The notes under the pieces were generated by a model that did no database searches, was not told where the DNA came from, and saw only the letters and a list, made by a program, of their open reading frames with translations. Positions 31,673-37,025 of a stretch of DNA of 37,025 nucleotides are shown here, piece after piece (position 1 is the first letter of the stretch; each line of letters begins with the position of its first letter). Position numbers and translations under genes: made by a program. Location: IMG/VR virus record IMGVR_UViG_3300010413_000092, positions 1 through 37,025 of that record. The stretch is one strand, 5' to 3'. The stretch comes from a virus.

Positions 31673-31955
31673 GGCATGTACCATGTCTAGCAAGGCGCAT
31701 TCTCACGATTCCAGTTTGGTTTAATTTTCCACGGTACCAATCAATTTGAGATTCGAGATAGGAGATGAGTTTTTGCAGCTGTTCTGGAGTTGAGTATTTT
31801 GCCCAGGTATTTGCTTCACCTGAGTCGAATTTCATTGATTCTATTCCGTCATTTGACAACAGTTTTTCAAGCACGTTTTCCGCATTCTGCAAACGTGATT
31901 CAAGTTTTATTATTTTTTGTTCATATCGTGCTTTTCTATCTGATGTCAGTGTCAT
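31662..31955 (-). CDS. Head-tail connector-like small protein (gpW-like), 97 aa
   Basis: The protein is helical, with KIIKLESRLQNAENVLEKLL, then MKFDSGEANTWAKYSTPEQLQKLISYLESQIDWYRGKLN, the pattern of lambda gpW-like completion proteins and the related small head-tail joiners. No ribosome site precedes the ATG, and a strong promoter lies so close that the mRNA could be leaderless. Its end overlaps the portal gene start. Confidence 0.65.
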   Translation of the reverse strand: MTLTSDRKARYEQKIIKLESRLQNAENVLEKLLSNDGIESMKFDSGEANTWAKYSTPEQLQKLISYLESQIDWYRGKLNQTGIVRMRLARHGTCHAN

Positions 31956-32172
31956 GCTGACAATTATGTCATTTTTGAAAATTTTGTCAAATATTGTTTT
32001 GAAGAAAATAAAATTGAGTCTGATGATTTTGAATACATCTGCTGTGGATTAGGAATAAATGTTGAAAATATGGGGCAACGGTAAGTTAAATATACCATCC
32101 TGTCAAAATCGTTATCGATAGGATGAGGTGCGAAGAATGCATAAAAATGGCTATTTATGCGAAAAATAACTA
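31956..32172. other. 217-bp gap between terminase and connector genes
   Basis: Besides the promoter at 31963-31990 it holds an inverted repeat, CATCCTGTC (32096-32104) with GATAGGATG (32117-32125), and a second, GCATAAA/TTTATGC, spanning 32139-32160 just after the terminase stop. Neither has the T-run of a terminator in the leftward sense. No gene is visible. Confidence 0.45.
31963..31990 (-). promoter_or_regulatory. Strong promoter for the head genes, possibly leaderless
   Basis: On the minus strand TTGACA (31985-31990) and CATAAT (31963-31968) are 16 bp apart. Only 7 bases separate the -10 box from the ATG at 31955, so transcription would start at or next to the ATG. An inverted TGACA-TAAT-TGTCA overlaps the -10 box and may be an operator. 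Confidence 0.55.
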
Positions 32173-34587
32173 TTAAGCTGCAGATCTCGTGATCAAAAAC
32201 CGCTCGTCAATCTTCATCTTTTTGGCGAGCATGGTAATGACAAAGCGCTGATTGATTCCCCTGATTTGCATGTCATTCAATTTCTTTTCCGTTTTATAAT
32301 AATGGCGGAACCGCTCTACTTCATGATCGAGATAGATATCTGCAGCGCATGAAGCCAGAACCCGGCAATCGGTTGGTTCATTATATCGCCCGCGATTGTC
32401 ATATTCACCATTTTTAAGCTTTTCTTCTGCTGTCAATCCCTCAAAATATCTCGAAGTATAATCTCGTGGGAAATCCTGAAAACCTGGTGACTGTATATCT
32501 CCGTCTATTCTTGGTATTGATAACAATCCGTACATGCTTTTCTTATACAGCTTCGTTGAGATCGTATAAAGTGTAGTCGTGTCTCCTTCTCCAACTCTGC
32601 TTTTTCGATATCTTATGAAGTTTTGTTGCTGCAGATCGATATTCCTGGCATCTTTAGGCGGAGCAATAATTCGTTCGCCTTTTGACGGATAAGTTTTTCC
32701 CCATCGATGACAAAAGCGGTAAACCATTGGGGCATTATGCCCGGAATCAATCAAACTGAAAACAATCGGAAAAAACATACCATCGGATTCCCGCAAAAAG
32801 CCGAATCCTCCGTTTTTTTGCGTTATTTCGACAGCATAATTATTGAGCTTCTCAAAAGCTTCCGTGAATGCATTATCAGTATGACCATAGAATATTTGGT
32901 AATCAATTGACCAGCCACGATAAGACGGGCCACTGCCGAATATTTCAATTTCGATTCTAGGAAATTTCTTTTCATGAACACTGCCATCTTTTTTTGCTTT
33001 TTCGATCTCTATTTCAAGTTCTTCGCTGCTATATTCTTTCCAGCGTTCAGCCCCTCCCTGGACATCGCCACCGAGCGTTAAGAAGAGAACTCCGTCGGGA
33101 ACCGTCTGAGACGGATATTCTCCTCTGTTCTTCATAACTGTTGCAGAATCAAGTCCGGTTCCCCTTTGTTTATGTGGTTGCCCGGCTTGAAAATTGTCGT
33201 AAGACTTTTTTGCAATTGGATCATCGAGGCCTCTTTCATAAGCTGTTGCAATTTCAAGCCACGACTCAAACATCGAATTAAGAGCATGCAGCGTCATGCT
33301 GTACGTATAAGCGTTTATCGGGTGAGCATCGTTTGGCTTTCTCCACTCACCATCCTGCTGAATCTGAAACTTGCTTTTTTCTTTGAAAGAACGAGCGCAA
33401 TCCTCGCAAACATACACTATTGATGATTCTATGATTCGCCCCCGTTTTGTTCGCCAGTCTAGTCCATAGCCATCCTTATTTCTCACATCCAAAATTTGCA
33501 TATGCCCACAAATTGGACATGGCACAAACCACTGTTCCTGGGTACCCTCAAGAAATTTCTTGAAAACGAGACATGTTTCTTCATCCGTTGGCGTTGATGG
33601 GATCAGACATTTTTTTTCTTCGAGATATGTTTTCAGCCGGGTCCACCCCTGATCAAAAGGACCTCCCTGATTTCCGGTTTCTGTTTTCCATTGGCCTGCC
33701 TCGTCGGCAATAAACAATCGTTTTGATTCCTGCGCCATTCCGGCAGTTGATCGATAAGTCACACCATCCAGGTTGCCGCCTGGAAATTCTTTTGAATATG
33801 TGACATCACCTGTCCTTTGCCCGGCCCTACTTTGAGTTGCTGAAATAAATTCGACACCTAAATCCATTAACATTGGGGTTAATCTTCGCTCAAATGTCTT
33901 TCTAACGCTTTCCTTGTCAGCACCCGCCCATAATATTTCAGTTGGAAGGATTTTTGTATAAAAACAAGTGACGATTTGAGCAAGAAACGACTTCATTGAT
34001 TGCGTTGGCCACATCAAAGTAAGTAATTGACACTTATGATCCGGACCCATCAATTGCAAAGGACGGCGAGCATAAGGGGCATTTCTCAAATCAAGTTTTT
34101 GGCCTTTGTATCTTCCGGCAGGAACTTTAACTGTTTCGGCGAATTGTAATATTGGGCTTAAACATCGGCGGGTAATACGCTTTTCAAGCAGATCCGCGAG
34201 GCGTTCATAATCAGATATCTCGGGTTCAATATCTTTTATTGATCGAACTTCAGGTAGGTGAATATCATCTTTTTGTAAAGGAGCCCACTGAATTTTTGAT
34301 GGTGTATTGATCGATGAAAGGATATGCATATCGATCAATATTTCAATGATCGGGCGATCTCCTGCTATTGTTTGTTGTATTTCTCCAGGTTTTTGGCTTG
34401 ATCGTTGTTCCCAGTAATCGAAGAAATTTTGCAGATATCCGACGCTTTGTAAGATCTTTAAAATAGTATCTGGACTCTTCTTTTCAATGGCGTTCTTGAT
34501 AAGATTTATTTTTTCAAGTTCTTTCGCAGCCGCATTTTTTGAGATGTCAGAAAGTTCCTTGATCGTTTTATTGATTAAATTTATCAT
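32173..34587 (-). CDS. Terminase large subunit, lambda GpA-like
   Basis: The 804-aa protein has the GpA pattern. Its ATPase has a deviant P-loop WPTQSMKS (193-200) and Walker B LFIADE (291-296). A zinc site is formed by CPIC (357-360) and CEDC (394-397). An RNase H-like nuclease follows, beginning GGDVQ with D508, with later ...DSGHNA and DCRVLA segments. GpA of lambda is 641 aa; here about 120 extra residues precede the ATPase domain. It pumps DNA into the procapsid and cuts it, in complex with the small subunit encoded upstream. A weak ribosome site precedes the ATG. Confidence 0.9.
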   Translation of the reverse strand: MINLINKTIKELSDISKNAAAKELEKINLIKNAIEKKSPDTILKILQSVGYLQNFFDYWEQRSSQKPGEIQQTIAGDRPIIEILIDMHILSSINTPSKIQWAPLQKDDIHLPEVRSIKDIEPEISDYERLADLLEKRITRRCLSPILQFAETVKVPAGRYKGQKLDLRNAPYARRPLQLMGPDHKCQLLTLMWPTQSMKSFLAQIVTCFYTKILPTEILWAGADKESVRKTFERRLTPMLMDLGVEFISATQSRAGQRTGDVTYSKEFPGGNLDGVTYRSTAGMAQESKRLFIADEAGQWKTETGNQGGPFDQGWTRLKTYLEEKKCLIPSTPTDEETCLVFKKFLEGTQEQWFVPCPICGHMQILDVRNKDGYGLDWRTKRGRIIESSIVYVCEDCARSFKEKSKFQIQQDGEWRKPNDAHPINAYTYSMTLHALNSMFESWLEIATAYERGLDDPIAKKSYDNFQAGQPHKQRGTGLDSATVMKNRGEYPSQTVPDGVLFLTLGGDVQGGAERWKEYSSEELEIEIEKAKKDGSVHEKKFPRIEIEIFGSGPSYRGWSIDYQIFYGHTDNAFTEAFEKLNNYAVEITQKNGGFGFLRESDGMFFPIVFSLIDSGHNAPMVYRFCHRWGKTYPSKGERIIAPPKDARNIDLQQQNFIRYRKSRVGEGDTTTLYTISTKLYKKSMYGLLSIPRIDGDIQSPGFQDFPRDYTSRYFEGLTAEEKLKNGEYDNRGRYNEPTDCRVLASCAADIYLDHEVERFRHYYKTEKKLNDMQIRGINQRFVITMLAKKMKIDERFLITRSAA

Positions 34588-34597
34588 TTAATAAATC

Positions 34598-34852
34598 TTA
34601 AGAATTCTTTTTGAAATCGCTCCAAGAAACCAACTGGTCATTTATTTTAATTTCATCTTTTTCCGTATAATCACACCAGCGTTGAATAATTACCTGGCAG
34701 TATTTTTCGTCTATCTCCATTCCAAAGCATTTACGGTTTGTTTTTTCGCATGCGATTAGGGTTGTTCCTGAGCCTAAAAACGGATCATAAATTAAATCAT
34801 CTTTTAGGCTGTGATTTGCAATGCCATAAACTAACATTTCTAACGGCTTCAT
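34598..34852 (-). CDS. C-terminal part of the ParB/DNA methyltransferase, separated by a frameshift
   Basis: The 84 residues begin MKPLEMLVYG and contain DPFLGSGTT (23-31), the AdoMet-binding motif I of beta-class N4/N6 methyltransferases, followed by ACEKTNRKCFGMEIDEKYC. These complete the protein that starts at 35889. Its ATG overlaps the premature stop of the upstream part as ATGA, so restart by termination-reinitiation could make a separate AdoMet-binding subunit. The halves would have to assemble for activity. If the 17-bp duplication is removed the two frames fuse into one 424-residue enzyme. Confidence 0.75.
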   Translation of the reverse strand: MKPLEMLVYGIANHSLKDDLIYDPFLGSGTTLIACEKTNRKCFGMEIDEKYCQVIIQRWCDYTEKDEIKINDQLVSWSDFKKNS

Positions 34853-35889
34853 TGTTGGGTGTTCTCTGCTCGCTTTTGGTCTGTCAAAATCCCAAACTGT
34901 TGTTTTTTTTCTGTCGTTGTTTTTTTTCTGTCGTTGTTTTTAATTCTATCCCCTGGTTTCCATCCAAATAAAATTGGTTCATGTTTGTAATGGTATTCCG
35001 AATGGCCGAGAACCATTGAGTCTTTATTCCAAACCATTATTTGCCTCAACCACCCCCTATTAAACCAGTCCTGTGCAAATATCAAATGCAACGGTACCGC
35101 CGGGACCGTTGCCAGTAAATAAGCACCGTCACGGCAAGCCAAATCAACATTGTCAAACCATTTTTTATTTATCAAGCACAGTTCTTCGCGAGAAAGATTA
35201 TCCGATTCAATTTTTAAAGCGTCTTTTGTTTTTCCAACGTAAGAAACACCATAAGGAGGGTCTGTAAAAACCATATCCGCTTTCTGACCATTCATCAAAT
35301 AGGCAACATGCTTCTTATCCGCCGAATCACCACAAAGCAACCGATGATTTCCAAGTTCTATGAGATCTCCTTTTTTAATAACAATATGTTTTGGTTCTTC
35401 TGGTAATTTATTTAAATCCTTTCCTTTTCCGTTGTTTTGATTTAGATCTGGCCAATCAAAATCAGGTATCTCGATCATAGATCTAGCGTCCTCGATATCG
35501 AACTGGATATCGCTGAGATAGTCCTCTATCGCGCTGACATCGATCCAGCTGTTCGACGACTCTTTAAGCAAGAGGAGTTTTTTAGCCTCTTTGATGTTTT
35601 CAGCAAGGCACCTGGTAGCAGGCAAATCTGGTATCTCCCATCCTTCTGCTTCGAGTTGAGCAAAGGCCATCTTGCGGTGGTGAGCGTCAAAGCAATAGAT
35701 ATCGTCGCCATCTATCCAGACTTGTAAGTTATTTACAATTCCGTATTCCGAGATTGACAGAGCAAGCTTGTTGATCTTATCCGGGCTTGTTTTCTTCAGG
35801 CTTTTTCCAGACTCAGTCAACTGCAAGTCTTTCAACACTCGATAGTCGACCTGGATCTCGCCAGTGCACATCACTTTGATTCGTTTCAT
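34849..35889 (-). CDS. ParB-like domain fused to N-terminal half of a DNA methyltransferase
   Basis: Residues 15-115 form a ParB/Srx-type domain (KINKLALSISEYGIVNNLQVWIDGDDIYCFDAHHRKMAFAQL...). Residues 165-310 start a DNA methyltransferase: GDLIELGNHRLLCGDS and then FTDPPYG with DPPY at 210-213, the motif IV of N4-cytosine/N6-adenine enzymes. After residue 325 the frame is lost and a run of out-of-frame codons ends at TGA 34849. A 17-bp tandem duplication at 34903-34936 causes it. AAGGAATC precedes ATG 35889. ParB-methyltransferase fusions are widespread in phages as DNA modification enzymes. Confidence 0.8.
   Translation of the reverse strand: MKRIKVMCTGEIQVDYRVLKDLQLTESGKSLKKTSPDKINKLALSISEYGIVNNLQVWIDGDDIYCFDAHHRKMAFAQLEAEGWEIPDLPATRCLAENIKEAKKLLLLKESSNSWIDVSAIEDYLSDIQFDIEDARSMIEIPDFDWPDLNQNNGKGKDLNKLPEEPKHIVIKKGDLIELGNHRLLCGDSADKKHVAYLMNGQKADMVFTDPPYGVSYVGKTKDALKIESDNLSREELCLINKKWFDNVDLACRDGAYLLATVPAVPLHLIFAQDWFNRGWLRQIMVWNKDSMVLGHSEYHYKHEPILFGWKPGDRIKNNDRKKTTTEKKQQFGILTDQKRAENTQQ
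34903..34936 (-). repeat. 17-bp perfect tandem duplication within the methyltransferase gene
   Basis: The 17-mer TTTTTTTTCTGTCGTTG (plus strand) occurs twice in direct succession. Removing one copy restores the frame and gives VWDFDRPKASREHPTMKPLE, the standard sequence before motif I in this enzyme family. Because 17 is not a multiple of 3, each gain or loss changes the frame. Confidence 0.85.
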
Positions 35890-36004
35890 GATTCCTTCTG
35901 ATAATCTTTTTTAATTGCTTCAATCTGGTGCGGGGGAGGAATAATACTTCCGACCTCGTTGGCCAGACGCGCTCTTTCTGAGCTACCCGCACCATTTATT
36001 TCAT
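35886..36004 (-). pseudogene. Small protein gene with a likely one-base frame loss (39 codons if repaired)
   Basis: The frame ending at TGA 35886, which overlaps the ParB start as ATGA, reads INGAGSSERARLANEVGSIIPPPHQIEAIKKDYQKES but lacks a start codon. Directly upstream an ATG at 36004, overlapping the zinc-ribbon stop as TGATG, is in the wrong frame by one base. One more A in the AAA at 35999-36001 would join them into a clean 39-codon gene. This is either a real deletion or a homopolymer sequencing error. The peptide matches no family I can name. Confidence 0.45.
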
Positions 36005-36236
36005 CAGCTGCACCCTTGACTTGATCCGCAAACGATACAAACAAAACAGGTTCCTGTCCTCTGAAATTCTATGCTTCCGCATTGAATACATGGAGGATGA
36101 TCGGATGATTTGACAGGCGATGGCTTTTCAACATGATTTGATGCTCTTTCATATGCTCGTTGTATTCTATCCCTCGCCTCAGCCGCTCATTTTTCAAAAG
36201 ATCAGCAATGTTGTGCTCATTGATATCATAAATCAT
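36004..36236 (-). pseudogene. NrdJ-type zinc-ribbon protein gene with a one-base frame loss
   Basis: ATG 36236 follows AGGAG and starts MIYDINEHNIADLLKNE, then the frame runs to an early stop at 36069. In the -1 frame a second part ends at TGA 36004 and contains CIQCGSIEFQRTGTCFVC and CGSSQGCS, which closely match the C-terminal zinc ribbon of vitamin B12-dependent ribonucleotide reductase and its stand-alone phage relatives. One extra G near 36187 would fuse them into a 77-aa protein. No slippery heptamer lies at the junction, so programmed frameshifting is unlikely. Error or recent mutation are the main options. Confidence 0.55.
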
Positions 36237-36244
36237 TGAATCTC

Positions 36245-36847
36245 CTATTTTTGAGATTGTTTTTTTGCTATCTCTCGCAGCTGATCGCAGGCAGCAATTT
36301 TTGCAATATGTGCACGTTCTCTTAACCAGTCAACAAACTCCTGTTTGATTTTTATTCGTTCTTTGTTCCCAGTTGTCAAGTCGCGCTCAATTTCATCAAA
36401 CTTTGCTGCAAATCCTCTTTCATTTTCGCTAAGCCAGCGATCAAGAAATACCATGATCATTTTGTTAACAGATTCAAATGAGACATACTCGCCACGCTGC
36501 TTGCAAATCTTCCATTCTAAAAGGAGATGCTGATCTTCTTTGAGCTTGCGATCAACATCGAGTCTCTTTTTCTGAGCGTCCTGAACTTTCGTTATGGCAT
36601 TGGTAATCGCTTTGCTTTGCTTGACGGGTTGCCCTGATGGAACACCAGATTTAACGGCTTGCAAGCGTTGATCGGATGGGTTCTTTAAATAAGCTTGCGC
36701 TATTGCTGAGTCAGCATCTATTTTCCCCGTCTCTGCATATGTTTCCAGCCTCGCAGATCCATTTTTATCTGGCCTCAGCGCTTTTGTTATTGCTGGCTTA
36801 GAGACACCGGCCATTCTGGCAAATTTCGCTTTGCTTACTAAGTTCAT
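36245..36847 (-). CDS. Terminase small subunit-like (Nu1-type) protein
   Basis: The 200-aa protein opens with an HTH-like segment (NLVSKAKFARMAGVSKPAITKAL) and AETGKIDADSAIAQAYL, followed by a long charged helical region with EDQHLLLEWKICKQRGEYVSFESVNKMIMVFLDRWLSENERGFAAKFDEIERDLT, as in Nu1/small terminase DNA-binding proteins. It would recognise the packaging site and load the GpA motor. It is first in this leftward block; three small or broken genes separate it from the large subunit, unlike lambda. No ribosome site is obvious before the ATG. Confidence 0.65.
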   Translation of the reverse strand: MNLVSKAKFARMAGVSKPAITKALRPDKNGSARLETYAETGKIDADSAIAQAYLKNPSDQRLQAVKSGVPSGQPVKQSKAITNAITKVQDAQKKRLDVDRKLKEDQHLLLEWKICKQRGEYVSFESVNKMIMVFLDRWLSENERGFAAKFDEIERDLTTGNKERIKIKQEFVDWLRERAHIAKIAACDQLREIAKKQSQK

Positions 36848-37025
36848 TTTTTAATCAATAAATTTAGATGCGATACATATCAACAACATGTAGCTATGAA
36901 TCCGTAATTGATGCTGTGTCATAGCGACACATCCAAGTGTTAACCAAAATACTCACCAAGGTGAACCAAAATTAACCACCACGAAAAGAGGGGTAGTGTA
37001 AAAATGGCGCGCTCGCGATTTGATG
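36848..37025. other. 178-bp region upstream of the small terminase gene with repeats
   Basis: It holds a perfect inverted repeat TGTGTC-ATAGC-GACACA (36915-36931) and two AACCAAAAT copies 22 bp apart (36942-36950, 36964-36972), each associated with TTAACC (36940-36945, 36972-36977). Repeats this close to a small terminase gene are candidates for the packaging site or an operator. An ATG at 37004 (plus) after GAGGGG may start a gene beyond the edge; only 7 codons are visible. Confidence 0.4.

Noticed and set aside
32096-32160. Hairpins after the terminase gene as terminators
   Set aside because: Neither stem is GC-rich nor followed by a T-run on the minus strand, so they were noted only as inverted repeats.
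32725-32737. A sequence near TAAACCATTGG inside the terminase gene
   Set aside because: It is within a conserved coding region and differs at the end (GGGG rather than GGAG), so it is probably chance.
35813-35995. A 60-codon minus-strand frame overlapping the ParB start
   Set aside because: Its sequence is Arg-rich and extends into the ParB gene in another frame, while the other frame here reads as a coherent peptide ending in ATGA with ParB.
36180-36190. Programmed -1 frameshift in the zinc-ribbon gene
   Set aside because: There is no X XXY YYZ heptamer at the only place where the frames can be joined without meeting a stop; a missing G explains the data better.
1-37025. CRISPR arrays, tRNA genes, integrase or transposase genes
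   Set aside because: Looked for on both strands by eye; no spaced repeats of CRISPR type, no cloverleaf with a TTCGA loop and no recombinase motifs were seen.

Overview
The window is most of the structural half of a contractile-tailed (myovirus-type) bacteriophage or prophage. The evidence is a nearly complete, tightly packed set of minus-strand morphogenesis genes, many overlapping at ATGA or TAATG. The head module resembles lambda: GpA-type terminase, lambda-type portal, ClpP-like protease with a nested scaffold start, gpD-like decoration protein and gpE-like capsid. The tail module follows the gene order of phage Mu: sheath, tube, frameshifted chaperone, tape measure, gpN, LysM protein, gpP, gp45, gp46, gp47, gp48, fibre. 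The DNA is moderately AT-rich. A spanin-like protein and signal peptides suggest a Gram-negative host, but the sequence does not identify it. No integrase, tRNA, rRNA, CRISPR array or insertion sequence was found.

Layout from left to right. Positions 1-2559 (minus): a recombination/replication-type block with the first 338 residues of an SbcC/Rad50-like ATPase, a 103-aa protein and a 402-aa protein. Positions 2560-5053 (plus): an XRE-type regulator, small proteins, a PD-(D/E)XK nuclease and a stub of a cytosine-5 methyltransferase. Positions 5180-9422 (minus): a lysis/host-interface block with a holin-like protein, spanin-like protein, membrane proteins (one with an LRAT/NlpC-like tail), an M15-type peptidase, a secreted coiled-coil protein and a long coiled-coil protein. 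Positions 9422-12294 (minus): fibre, gp48-like and gp47/J-like baseplate genes. Positions 12366-15128 (plus): an inserted cassette of small accessory genes with its own promoters, a repeated intergenic 13-mer and a candidate structured RNA. It splits the gp46-gp47 pair. Positions 15112-31955 (minus): the rest of the baseplate, tail and head. Positions 32173-36847 (minus): large terminase, a ParB/methyltransferase gene broken by a 17-bp tandem duplication, two further small frame-disrupted genes and a small-terminase-like gene.

How it works together. The small terminase-like protein and GpA motor package DNA through the portal into a shell built on the nested scaffold and trimmed by the protease. 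Decoration protein, and possibly an Asp-box beta-propeller, coat the head. The tail is built with a frameshift-derived chaperone pair. Two plus-strand blocks carry regulatory and moron-like genes. The points most worth a second look are the 17-bp duplication in the methyltransferase with an ATGA restart, the inserted cassette with its structured RNA, the Asp-box propeller in the head operon, and the UUUUUUA frameshift site with a plausible pseudoknot.
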